DNA of 64,000 nucleotides from Oleispira sp036960605. Lineage in GTDB: Bacteria; Pseudomonadota; Gammaproteobacteria; Pseudomonadales; Oceanobacteraceae. Positions within the stretch are counted from its first letter, which is position 1. Each line of letters begins with the position of its first letter. Made by a program: the position numbers and the translations under genes. The notes below the pieces were generated by a model. That model did no database searches, was not told where the DNA came from, and saw nothing but the letters and a program-made list of their open reading frames with translations. The stretch spans positions 1 through 64,000 of the forward strand of contig JBALXI010000020.1 of the NCBI GenBank assembly GCA_036960605.1, written 5' to 3'. Shown here in pieces: positions 54,395 to 62,505 of this stretch.

Positions 54395-55297
54395 TTATTT
54401 TCCTTGAGTCTTTGTAGGATTTATATAGCAATCGATGGCAGAGCTCAGTTCGTTATTAAACTGCTCAGTTCTTTCCATAAAGGGCATGTGACCCGCGTGA
54501 TCGAAGACGACTAAACTCGATTGCTTAATCGCGCCAGCCAATCTTAGAGATTGCAAGGCGTTGATAACCGGATCATGACTGCCAGCCATTACCGTTACCG
54601 GTACGTTAATCGCGTCTAACTTCGAATAAATATCTAAGCCACTGATGCGGTTAAATAATGGGAATAAATTCGCTAAGTTCTGTCCTTGCATATTATCTTG
54701 AATTTCTACGAGCATTTTTTTTGTGGTCGGTGAGTTGGTATACGCTTTACGATCAAAGGCGAGTAGAGAGGACATATATTCTTGCACTATGGGTATACTG
54801 CGGCTGACGGCTAAAAATAATTGGAAGATAGGTTTTGCCCATTGACCGAGACCCGCCAACTTAGTCAATAGACCTTCGACCCCTCCCCAATTGCCTTTAT
54901 AAAAACCAGCAATACTGATAACTCCTAAGAGAGGATCAAAATTATTGGCGGCCAAATTTAGAGCGCAGAAACCTCCGGTAGAATGGCCGACGATCACAAC
55001 TTTCCTGGTGGCGACCAGTTGCAGGATAACGGATTGATAAAGCCTATTTAACCAGTCCTCATTCACATCCTCTGGCTTATAGTCATTCGCGACTTTTGAT
55101 GGCTGGTGGCCTGGTAAACTAATCGAATACCAACGGCGATTAGTTAAAATAGAGTCAGGCAAGCAGGCAAGCCAAAAATTGACGGGGGCGAGTACTCCGG
55201 GAATGAAGATAACGGCCGGTTCATCAATATGTTCATTCGCGGCAATTACTGCAATTTCGTGACCTTCAAAGTGAATATATAATTCTCGTATTGGCAT
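54395..55297 (-). CDS. Alpha/beta hydrolase
   Basis: 300-residue cytoplasmic hydrolase. Nucleophile elbow VVIVGHSTGGFCALNLA (Ser), acid in VMAGSHDPVI (Asp) and the base in DHAGHMPFM (His) form a full triad. FIPGVLAPVNFW supplies the oxyanion-hole region. Substrate unknown (esterase/lipase-like). It is divergent from a TetR regulator with a palindromic operator between them, a common layout for substrate-induced hydrolases. Confidence 0.88.
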   Translation of the reverse strand: MPIRELYIHFEGHEIAVIAANEHIDEPAVIFIPGVLAPVNFWLACLPDSILTNRRWYSISLPGHQPSKVANDYKPEDVNEDWLNRLYQSVILQLVATRKVVIVGHSTGGFCALNLAANNFDPLLGVISIAGFYKGNWGGVEGLLTKLAGLGQWAKPIFQLFLAVSRSIPIVQEYMSSLLAFDRKAYTNSPTTKKMLVEIQDNMQGQNLANLFPLFNRISGLDIYSKLDAINVPVTVMAGSHDPVINALQSLRLAGAIKQSSLVVFDHAGHMPFMERTEQFNNELSSAIDCYINPTKTQGK

Positions 55298-55320
55298 AAA
55301 ACAACCTCATAAATATCAGT

Positions 55321-55341
55321 AATATGAGTAAAACTCATATT
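55321..55341. promoter_or_regulatory. Probable TetR operator
   Basis: AATATGAGT-AAA-ACTCATATT: perfect 9-bp arms with a 3-bp centre, inside the 117-bp intergenic region of the divergent hydrolase and TetR genes (24 bp upstream of the hydrolase ATG). Classical position for repression of both. Confidence 0.7.
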
Positions 55342-55414
55342 AATATGATATTCAGCTTTATCTTCGTAAACTACTCGTATTCCACTCGGTCAATTGTCAG
55401 AGGGCTAAATACCA

Positions 55415-56017
55415 ATGAAATCAAGAAAATCACCCAAGCAATCACGTTCTAAAATTACGGTGGAGGCCATTTTACAAGCGACGACTCACATTTTATTAGC
55501 GGGCGGGGCTCAAGCTCTAACGACCAATCATGTCGCTGAGCGTGCAGGAGTGAGTATTGGTTCTTTGTATCAATACTTTCCTAATAAGGAATCTTTGATT
55601 GCGGCCTTGATTGAGCAGCATGTTCAACAAGAGGTTGATTGTTTATCGGGGGTTATTAACGATTGGGACGGCGAACTCAATGAAGTTCTTTTTCGTGAAT
55701 TAATTCAAACGTTTATTCAAATACATCTCGATGACATAGAGCTAACGAAACTCTTGCATCAACAAGTAAATTCTTTGGAATGTAGAGAGGCATTGAGAAA
55801 GGCTACAAGATATTTTGAGGACGTTATAGCATCATTATTGGCTAAAAAATTTAATAAAGTGAAAAATGAGCGGCTAATAAAAGCGAAAGCTTTTATTATT
55901 ACCAATACGATTGATTCACTCGTGCAGATCGCCTTGATAGAAGATACTAAGCTGTTATCGGATTCTATTTTTGTTGATGAACTGGTGGCTCTGGTGCATA
56001 AAATATCCAGTCACTAG
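55415..56017 (+). CDS. TetR-family repressor
   Basis: 200 residues. N-terminal HTH: ATTHILLAGGAQALTTNHVAERAGVSIGSLYQYFPNKESL shortened here to its key parts TNHVAERAGVSIGSLYQYF. The C-terminal ~140 residues are the ligand-binding helical domain. It likely represses itself and the hydrolase/ferritin-like operon through the palindrome at 55321. Confidence 0.92.
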   Translation: MKSRKSPKQSRSKITVEAILQATTHILLAGGAQALTTNHVAERAGVSIGSLYQYFPNKESLIAALIEQHVQQEVDCLSGVINDWDGELNEVLFRELIQTFIQIHLDDIELTKLLHQQVNSLECREALRKATRYFEDVIASLLAKKFNKVKNERLIKAKAFIITNTIDSLVQIALIEDTKLLSDSIFVDELVALVHKISSH

Positions 56018-56059
56018 ATATCTTTCCATACAGGGATATTATTTTAATTTAGCCCTATC

Positions 56060-57070
56060 TTAAAAAGTAATACGATAGCCTAATACGAGGTTGTCATTAT
56101 CTCCCGCGGCTTTATTCAGCAAACCTAACTCAATATAGCAGTCATTATTACTGCCTAGGTCAAGGTAGGCGCCGATTAAGAATCGATCACTTTTAGCCGT
56201 CTCGTTATCTTGGGTAGCATACCCCGTACCATAAGTAATTGTATTAACCGTATAGGTTAGGGCAAGATCAATTTTATCCGTTGTTACTTTGCTGCCATCA
56301 GGGGCTTGTAGGATCGATTGCTCGCCGTTAGCGGCTAGATAGAGGCTACCCAAGCGATAGGTAAGTCCGACAGAGATGTCTGTGAATTCAGATTGGTCGG
56401 TATTGAGCGTGGTAAAGTCGGCATGGAATAAACCAAGTTGAATGACTAATTGATCTATCTGATATTGACCCCCTACAACATAACCATCAAGTTGTTCATT
56501 TTCATCTTCGTCGCCGCCACCTTCTAATAGGGTGCCCAGATAGCCACGTAATTTAAAATTATTGGGAGTCTTGTAAATAACAGCGTGTCCTAAGCGGAAG
56601 GATGTTTGTTCAAATGATCCCGAGTTGGCTTCAAATACGTCGGCCGTATAGCTGTTCGCAAGAGGGTTGTCTTGGCGTCCAAAAGTAAGGCTACCCCATG
56701 TATTAGAAAGCCCAGCATGCGCTTGGCGAATAACGATGTCGGCTAAATCAGTACCAGACGTTGCGCTGGGTTCGGCCAAATTATGCCCGTCGGCACCATC
56801 CTTTTTTCCCAAACCATCATCATTATGAAGTTCACTTTCAAGTTTGTAGAAAAACCCCGAGCCATTATTAAGTATCCCTTCTCCTTTAATACCAATTCTG
56901 TGACCGGCATTATTGAGCGAGGTATCTTGGTTATTGATCGCTGCTAAACGGACATGAATCCGTCCGTAGAAATGAGGGTCAGCTGGGTTAGCAGCAACCT
57001 GAGTACTACTGAAAGAGCTAACAATAGTGATAACCAGCAAGCTAGTAATTGTGTGAATATTAAGATTCAT
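56060..57070 (-). CDS. Outer-membrane general porin
   Basis: 336-residue Gram-negative porin. A signal peptide ending VAANP, then FYGRIHVRLAAI, GHRIGIKGEG and the SNTWGSLTFGRQDNPL pattern, with alternating beta strands to a C-terminal Phe (GYRITF). Barrel loops are acidic (GGGDEDENE). Solute specificity unknown. Stands alone. Confidence 0.9.
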   Translation of the reverse strand: MNLNIHTITSLLVITIVSSFSSTQVAANPADPHFYGRIHVRLAAINNQDTSLNNAGHRIGIKGEGILNNGSGFFYKLESELHNDDGLGKKDGADGHNLAEPSATSGTDLADIVIRQAHAGLSNTWGSLTFGRQDNPLANSYTADVFEANSGSFEQTSFRLGHAVIYKTPNNFKLRGYLGTLLEGGGDEDENEQLDGYVVGGQYQIDQLVIQLGLFHADFTTLNTDQSEFTDISVGLTYRLGSLYLAANGEQSILQAPDGSKVTTDKIDLALTYTVNTITYGTGYATQDNETAKSDRFLIGAYLDLGSNNDCYIELGLLNKAAGDNDNLVLGYRITF

Positions 57071-57162
57071 AGCGCGTACCTAATAACGATATAGCTAATA
57101 ACGACAAAGCTAAAAACAAACGTTCAGTAGATAGTGTAGAAGAAAATATCAAAGAGAAAGTT

Positions 57163-57185
57163 AAAAAATTAGCTTAAAACAAGCT
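57163..57185 (-). terminator. Terminator overlapping the stop of the cytochrome b-PilZ gene
   Basis: AGCTT / AAGCT stem with a 5-nt loop, then six T on the minus strand, immediately at the stop codon. Short stem. Confidence 0.5.
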
Positions 57186-58495
57186 TAGTTCCAATAATGG
57201 GTATTTTTCAGACCTTGCTGATTAAGCGCATGACTTAATACAATTGATAGTTGCTTAAGTTGTTGTTTTTTTAGATTGATAAAGCATAAACCGTAGCTAA
57301 AATCCTGATTTTTTAAATGTGCCTTAACAACGATGAGTGCCTCAATATGCAGGTCTGTTTGGGGGTTTTTAAGCTGTAACAATAACTTGATTCTGTCACC
57401 TTGAAGAAGGTTTAATGGCGAAATTATTCCGATACCGCCCAACCCTATATCAATAACATGAGCCAGCCGTTGCTGTTCGTTATGTAAGATACTAATGGGG
57501 TAATGACAACTTAAGCGGGGGTGATGACGACGAGCTAGAAAAAGTGCACGAAAGAAGAGACCCTTGGTTAAAAGGTATTGCGCACTTTCTTGCAGCGTTA
57601 AATTGAAATTGAAATTAATATGCAGTTGGTTATCTTTATTGCAATCCGAGTAGACAAGCACGGGCAGCTGTAAGCCGGTAGAGAGCTCGGGATGCTGGAA
57701 CTCTACTGTGGTGAGTTGATTTAAACGGATCATGTTTTGCCAGCTACCCGGTTCGATAATAACGTGAAAACCGCGCAGGCTTATTTCTGATACCTGGCCA
57801 CGAATGAATAAAATATTTTCCTGGTCGGTTAATCCACAGTGAAGGTTGGGGATGTGATTATGGATGAGGTATTTAATATAGACATCACTGATCATAGTCC
57901 GCAGCGACTGTCGGCTTTCCCGTTGTAGAATGGCTAGATAAATATGTGAGCCTAAAAAGGGTAGGTAGGAAAAAGCGATGAAGGCGTGTAGTAGTAATAA
58001 AATACTTCGGAGTTCTGGCACATTTAAAGTACGTAATAGAGTTAACAAACTGCCTGTTAACGCCATCAAAATCATCAATGAGATAGAAAGATATAAAAAT
58101 AATCGTTGCTTAATAATGAGCTGATCACTAACGATCGTAGCTCTTTTCTGACGTAGCTGTAACTGACTTAGTAGCCATAAAACAGGGACACCGACAAGCC
58201 AGGTAAGGCCTACGGTAATGTGCCAACTTCTTAAATCAGGAAGTAGCGTAGCTGAGCTACTAATGGATGCGACTAATGACTGGATGGCTAAGCCATACAA
58301 ACTAATGATCGCGATGGCGTTGAACCAATGTAATAAACGAATGCGACGACTAAAGCGGGAGACCTTAACGCGATCATGTTCGGCCAGTACTTCAAAACCA
58401 ATGTTTTGATGTAGCGGCTTTTTTACCGAAGGCTCATGGGTATGTTCTGCTGAATGTTCTTGCGTGCGTTTATGGGGATCATCAGCAGGATTCAT
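57185..58495 (-). CDS. Cytochrome b561-like membrane protein fused to PilZ domains
   Basis: 436 residues. Residues ~45-215 are a four-helix cytochrome b domain of the b561/Ni-Fe hydrogenase type, with candidate haem His in RLLHWFN, RSWHITVG, LLHAFIAF and GSHIYLAIL. Residues ~220-320 contain a degenerate PilZ-like unit (VSEISLRGFHV). Residues ~322-430 form a clearer PilZ domain: RRHHPRLS supplies the RxxxR motif and VIDIGLGGIG the (D/N)xSxxG motif with Ser replaced by Gly. A cyclic-di-GMP receptor attached to a quinone-type redox domain is unusual. Its start overlaps the stop of the pentahaem gene (ATGA). Confidence 0.83.
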   Translation of the reverse strand: MNPADDPHKRTQEHSAEHTHEPSVKKPLHQNIGFEVLAEHDRVKVSRFSRRIRLLHWFNAIAIISLYGLAIQSLVASISSSATLLPDLRSWHITVGLTWLVGVPVLWLLSQLQLRQKRATIVSDQLIIKQRLFLYLSISLMILMALTGSLLTLLRTLNVPELRSILLLLHAFIAFSYLPFLGSHIYLAILQRESRQSLRTMISDVYIKYLIHNHIPNLHCGLTDQENILFIRGQVSEISLRGFHVIIEPGSWQNMIRLNQLTTVEFQHPELSTGLQLPVLVYSDCNKDNQLHINFNFNLTLQESAQYLLTKGLFFRALFLARRHHPRLSCHYPISILHNEQQRLAHVIDIGLGGIGIISPLNLLQGDRIKLLLQLKNPQTDLHIEALIVVKAHLKNQDFSYGLCFINLKKQQLKQLSIVLSHALNQQGLKNTHYWN

Positions 58496-59049
58496 AAACC
58501 TTCTCCTGTCTCGAAATCAAAATGTTGCCGGTAGTTTATGCCGTTGCGGCTATGGCATGAGAGGCAAGCCTGAGGTTGTGAAAATGAAGTGTAGTCATAG
58601 TCATCCATAAGGTCGTGAGCGTAATCAATATCTGCTTGCTGGTGGTTATGACAATGTTGGCAGCTTGTTTTATTAAATTCGTCGCGCTGGGTTAATGTTT
58701 GATGGCAGTCGATACAGCTTAACTGGTTATGATGAGGCTTATTAGTTAACAAAAATACTTGATGATCACGAACTAGAAAGGATTTTGACCAGCCTGCAAT
58801 ATGGGGTTGATGGCATATGTTGCAACGTCCTAGTGCTCCATGTTTATCGGTTTCGTTGGCATGACAGCTATCGCATTGACGTTCGAAATAAAATGAATTT
58901 AATTGCAAATCACCGATGGCGCCGCGGCCATGTCCCAGTAGTCCTACTTGGAAAAACTGTTGATGAGGGGCGTCATGCAGCTTGGGCTCACTGCAAGCCA
59001 TTAAGTTGATGACAATCATACTCAGTATTAGTCCGTTTCTTAGGTGCAT
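58492..59049 (-). CDS. Pentahaem c-type cytochrome lipoprotein
   Basis: 185 residues. The signal peptide ends in the lipobox LMAC (Cys ~19). Five CXXCH sites: CDSCH, CNICH, CIDCH, CQHCH and CLSCH. His-rich spacing suggests bis-His haems, as in NrfB/DmsE-like or cytochrome c3-like carriers. It is coupled by a 4-bp overlap to the cytochrome b-PilZ gene, so it is likely the periplasmic electron partner of that membrane cytochrome. The start lacks a strong ribosome binding site and abuts an FNR-like box. Confidence 0.85.
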   Translation of the reverse strand: MHLRNGLILSMIVINLMACSEPKLHDAPHQQFFQVGLLGHGRGAIGDLQLNSFYFERQCDSCHANETDKHGALGRCNICHQPHIAGWSKSFLVRDHQVFLLTNKPHHNQLSCIDCHQTLTQRDEFNKTSCQHCHNHQQADIDYAHDLMDDYDYTSFSQPQACLSCHSRNGINYRQHFDFETGEGL

Positions 59050-59279
59050 GTTAGATACATATCAATGTCATGTTTAGCGGCTTCAACTATCAATTATAGA
59101 CGTTCTTGTTATCGGCATAGTGATAGACATCGCTAACACTTGAGTTATAAACATATCTTCATATTGAGTCGGGTTAATATATTAAAAGCTAATAACCCTA
59201 GGGTTTATTCTGTATAGCGCTGAAATACTGACTAGAATGGAACTGATACCTTGTGATTAAAAAGTCAGGTTGAAATCTT
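59050..59279. other. Divergent intergenic region
   Basis: 230 bases between the pentahaem gene and the 59280 gene. Besides the FNR-like box it holds a perfect 12-bp palindrome AACCCTAGGGTT at 59194-59205. No clear promoter boxes were identified. Confidence 0.3.
59052..59065 (-). promoter_or_regulatory. FNR/Anr-like box abutting the pentahaem gene start
   Basis: The minus strand reads TTGATATGTATCTA, nine of ten defined FNR positions (TTGAT-N4-ATCAA). It lies only 3 bp before the ATG, too close to activate that start, so it would repress it, serve a downstream start, or be chance. Confidence 0.35.
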
Positions 59280-59633
59280 ATGAAACAATTTTATGTATTG
59301 GCAAGCATCGTCCTGATATTCCTATTCTCTTCTGCTGTTAGGGCGTTGGAAGTTGAATTGAGTCTTGCTACCGCACTCATGCCATCTGAAAAACAAGCTT
59401 TTCAAGTCGCTCAACAATTGGGCAAAGAAATTGTGTTGGGAAATAACGAGGATGCAAAGGCAGAAGCTTTTTTAAATTGCCCAGAAGATAATCAACCCCG
59501 TTTTGAAATTACTTATATTCAGCTAAGTACGGCATGGTTATTTAAAGCGGCCTCGAGTAACGATAAGCAATACCGCGCGCGGGTGAATTATAAACTGATG
59601 TGTGCTCATGGTCGCCGTGGCGGAGATCGCTAA
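59280..59633 (+). CDS. Small secreted protein upstream of cytochrome c'
   Basis: 117 residues, signal peptide ending VRA; mature ~95 residues with two Cys and no known family. Its stop overlaps the next start (TAATG), so the two genes are translated together. Possibly an accessory of the cytochrome. Confidence 0.65.
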   Translation: MKQFYVLASIVLIFLFSSAVRALEVELSLATALMPSEKQAFQVAQQLGKEIVLGNNEDAKAEAFLNCPEDNQPRFEITYIQLSTAWLFKAASSNDKQYRARVNYKLMCAHGRRGGDR

Positions 59634-60112
59634 TGCTGACGATAAAAAGAGTTTTCATTAGCACCTGTTTGTTATTGTCTCTGCTGCTTTCCTCTTCGTT
59701 GGTTTCTGCTGAAACTACTGATCAGGATCGAAAGGTCATGATGAAATATCGACAGTTATTTATGGAAACCAAAGGCAAACATGCGAAAGCGATGAACTTG
59801 CTGCTTAAAAATAAATTATCATTGAATCATATTGTGCTTCACGCCGAGGCACTCGCAGCGATGGCAGAAGGCATGTTGCTAATATTTCCGGCGGGCAGTA
59901 CCGGCGGTCAATCACGGGCTATGGATGAAATTTGGGATGAGAGTGGCAAGCTAAGCCTAGATTTCAAAAATAAAGTGTCGGTTATGCATGGCGAAGCGCT
60001 AAAGATTGTTGAAGTGGCAAAGCAGGGAAACTATAAACAGATAAAGAAACAAATGGCTGTTTTTGCTAATAACGGTTGTCGCAGTTGCCACTCTGATTAT
60101 CGTGGCGAATAA
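59633..60112 (+). CDS. Cytochrome c' family protein
   Basis: 159 residues from ATG 59633, with a signal peptide ending VSA. The mature protein is a four-helix bundle pattern with the haem motif CRSCH only ~10 residues from the C-terminus, the hallmark of cytochrome c'. These haem proteins bind NO and CO in the periplasm. It follows a small secreted protein and ends before a bidirectional terminator. Confidence 0.85.
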   Translation: MLTIKRVFISTCLLLSLLLSSSLVSAETTDQDRKVMMKYRQLFMETKGKHAKAMNLLLKNKLSLNHIVLHAEALAAMAEGMLLIFPAGSTGGQSRAMDEIWDESGKLSLDFKNKVSVMHGEALKIVEVAKQGNYKQIKKQMAVFANNGCRSCHSDYRGE

Positions 60113-60140
60113 GTCGGTTACAACTAGGCAAAAAATAGTC

Positions 60141-60163
60141 GGCGATTGCACTCTGCAACCGCC
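60141..60163. terminator. Bidirectional terminator
   Basis: GGCGATTGCA / TGCAACCGCC stem (one mismatch) with a CTC loop, followed on the plus strand by TTATTT and on the minus strand, after a few bases, by six T. It separates the convergent cytochrome c' and GDPD genes. Confidence 0.75.
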
Positions 60164-60187
60164 TTATTTAATCAATAGTCGCTCAGC

Positions 60188-61444
60188 TTATTTAAGCTGC
60201 AGGCAGCTAGCGTAATAACTGACGGTACCTGCCCAATCGGAAAATACCCCTTCAACCTTCACTGTTTGGGCGAGAAAATCTAATAGCACCAGCATATCTG
60301 AATCCTTATTCGTTGCTTCAGCAGTAGACTGGTAATACCAACCGCCATGATTGGCTAATGGACCCGAGCGTTCTAAGGTCCAAGTAATTATTTTCAGCCC
60401 CGCTGCTTTTGCCAATACTGCATAATTCGATTCTATTAATTGCTGATCACTATTCAATGCTACCAAAGCCCACATAGGGGGAGCAATGTAGCGTACACCG
60501 TTGGCAAATAAACTATTCATATCGTCGGCGGTGGCGATAAAGCTAGCATCATCCATGCGTTCATCTAAGAAAACAGCCTGCTCACCAAAGGTAGGGTTTT
60601 CACTAATCCAGAAGAGGACGTCGTCACGATTAAACGATTGTGGAAAAATATTTTCAGCTGCAACATTGGCCTCTTCATATTCTGCCATCATTTTACGGGC
60701 ATAGTCTTGTTGACTAAAACCGTCAAACGGCATATCAACTGCGGCAGACTTTAATTCAGGGGTCATTTTTACATTCAGCTGTTTAAACAATTCGATGCTT
60801 TCTTTATGAGTCATCAAAGTACCGCGACTGGCATAACCCTCGGTGCGCCAATCGGCCGTTCCTTTGAGGTATTCCTCCACGGTGATTGCCGCAGGATTTG
60901 CGCCATCCATTTTTCCCTTTAACGTTTTAAATTCAGCTAACGAAATGTCACTGGTACAGCATTGCGCGCTTGCCGGATTAGTGCCATCGCTAGGGCTAAA
61001 AGGGATTGAGCATTTATCCGCGAGGTCAGTAGCTAAAATATTCGTCGTGGTATGCAAGTCACATTGTGAATGGCGACAGACCAGTTCTTTATCGTTGGTG
61101 AAGGTGACATCACATTCGATAATGCCTGCGCCCATACGCGCCGCCGCCATATAAGATTCTTGGGTATGTTCAGGGAACTGCATAGCAGCACCGCGATGAC
61201 CAATAGAGAAGTCCGTTTTCTGAAACGGCATTTCAGAACAACTTTCTAACGACGTTTTTAAATCACTAGGAGCAAGATCAGCGATTAAAAAATACGGTCT
61301 AGGTCCAACTTGAATATTGTGGACTTCTAACGGTGAGCTGATTGATTTGTTTGGCGAATCCTTATCATTATTTGAACTTTCGCCACCACAGGCGGTGAGT
61401 AATGAACCTACAAGTAACGTTAATAATATACGGGTCTTTTTCAT
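60188..61444 (-). CDS. Glycerophosphodiester phosphodiesterase-type lipoprotein
   Basis: About 418 residues from ATG 61444. The signal peptide ends in the lipobox LTACGG. GDPD motifs: SIGHRGAAMQFPEHT (catalytic His-Arg and Glu), IIECDVTFT (metal Glu/Asp) and CRHSQCDLHTT (second His). An insertion of ~80 residues after this with several Cys makes it longer than E. coli GlpQ (358). It hydrolyses glycerophosphodiesters in the periplasm. Start may be 15 bp upstream. Confidence 0.88.
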   Translation of the reverse strand: MKKTRILLTLLVGSLLTACGGESSNNDKDSPNKSISSPLEVHNIQVGPRPYFLIADLAPSDLKTSLESCSEMPFQKTDFSIGHRGAAMQFPEHTQESYMAAARMGAGIIECDVTFTNDKELVCRHSQCDLHTTTNILATDLADKCSIPFSPSDGTNPASAQCCTSDISLAEFKTLKGKMDGANPAAITVEEYLKGTADWRTEGYASRGTLMTHKESIELFKQLNVKMTPELKSAAVDMPFDGFSQQDYARKMMAEYEEANVAAENIFPQSFNRDDVLFWISENPTFGEQAVFLDERMDDASFIATADDMNSLFANGVRYIAPPMWALVALNSDQQLIESNYAVLAKAAGLKIITWTLERSGPLANHGGWYYQSTAEATNKDSDMLVLLDFLAQTVKVEGVFSDWAGTVSYYASCLQLK

Positions 61445-61528
61445 TGCTAAGCCTACCATTCTATTTAAAGGATAATTTAGGCTCAGAGCTTAGAGTTGAT
61501 GTGTGACTAATTGATGGCAGCAATATGT

Positions 61529-62419
61529 CTAAGGTAATTTCTTGTTGCGTTGCTTTGGCACCAGCGCCCATTGCACGCTAAGTACGCTCGCCAGTACGGC
61601 AATCAGGCCTATAAAAGCAAACCCCGTAATGCTTTGTCCAAGTACCATCCAGCCAATCGTTACTGCCGAAATAGGGCTTAATAAACCTAGCGAAGACACC
61701 GCAACCGGCGATAGTTTAGCAATACCGTTAAACCATAATACATAGGCCAGTGTTGTGCCAAAGAGTGAAAGGTAGCCATAACCGAGTATATTCTTGGTTG
61801 TCAGTGTTACCAAAGGCGGATCAATTAAGTATGCGAAGGGCGCTAATATCGCCCCTGCAATTAATAGCTGCCAGCCGGTGAAAGCCAGTAAGGGCATTTC
61901 TGTACGCCAGCGACCCGCCAAGAAGACGCCACACGTCATTAGCATGGCACCGACAGTCGCGGCAATAATACCCACAAGATCCCAGGTTGAGCTGGGAGAT
62001 AGCAATAATGCGGCCATGCCGAAGACACCAAAAATGCTGGCACCTAAGGCTAGATGGGCAGGTTTACGGCCATCGACAAACCAGATTAAGAACATCATCA
62101 TCAAGGGCTGTATCGCCCCGACAACCGCTGCTAATCCACCGGGTAAGCGATAGGCTGCGACGAATAATAAAACGTGAAAAATAGCGAAATTCAAAATGGC
62201 GAGAATGATGATACGAAACCACTCATTGCGCTGCGGCAGATGTCGGCTGATTAATACGAGAATAATGCCCGCAGGCAATAGGCGTAAAAATGCAGCGATA
62301 AACGGACGGTCTGCAGGTAATAGTTCAGTGGTGACAATATAGGTGGTGCCCCAAAGTGTTGGCGCAATAGCGGTGAGTAAGATGAGCAATGTAACGGGGA
62401 GCCATGAGCTGTTCGGCAT
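61529..62419 (-). CDS. EamA/DMT-family transporter
   Basis: 296 residues, ten predicted membrane helices in two EamA repeats, with TLWGTTYIVTTELLP at the first repeat and YGYLSLFGTTLAYVLWFNGI at the second. Exporters of this family move amino acids or other small metabolites; substrate unknown. Follows a hairpin at 62436-62464. Confidence 0.9.
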   Translation of the reverse strand: MPNSSWLPVTLLILLTAIAPTLWGTTYIVTTELLPADRPFIAAFLRLLPAGIILVLISRHLPQRNEWFRIIILAILNFAIFHVLLFVAAYRLPGGLAAVVGAIQPLMMMFLIWFVDGRKPAHLALGASIFGVFGMAALLLSPSSTWDLVGIIAATVGAMLMTCGVFLAGRWRTEMPLLAFTGWQLLIAGAILAPFAYLIDPPLVTLTTKNILGYGYLSLFGTTLAYVLWFNGIAKLSPVAVSSLGLLSPISAVTIGWMVLGQSITGFAFIGLIAVLASVLSVQWALVPKQRNKKLP

Positions 62420-62435
62420 GAATATTCACTTAATT

Positions 62436-62464
62436 GCGATGATGATAAGAGCGCACATCATCGC
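62436..62464. repeat. Hairpin between the MFS-PlsC and DMT genes
   Basis: Perfect 9-bp arms GCGATGATG / CATCATCGC with an 11-nt loop, 17 bp upstream of the DMT transporter ATG and 42 bp downstream of the previous stop. No T-run; attenuator or operator possible. Confidence 0.4.
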
Positions 62465-62505
62465 ATACCATTGCCCATTTTTGGATTTTAGTTTTTATAA
62501 AGGCA

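Noticed and set aside
60146..60158. TTGCACTCTGCAA as another copy of the locus palindrome
   Set aside because: It is the stem of a bidirectional terminator between convergent genes, with no sigma-54 promoter nearby.
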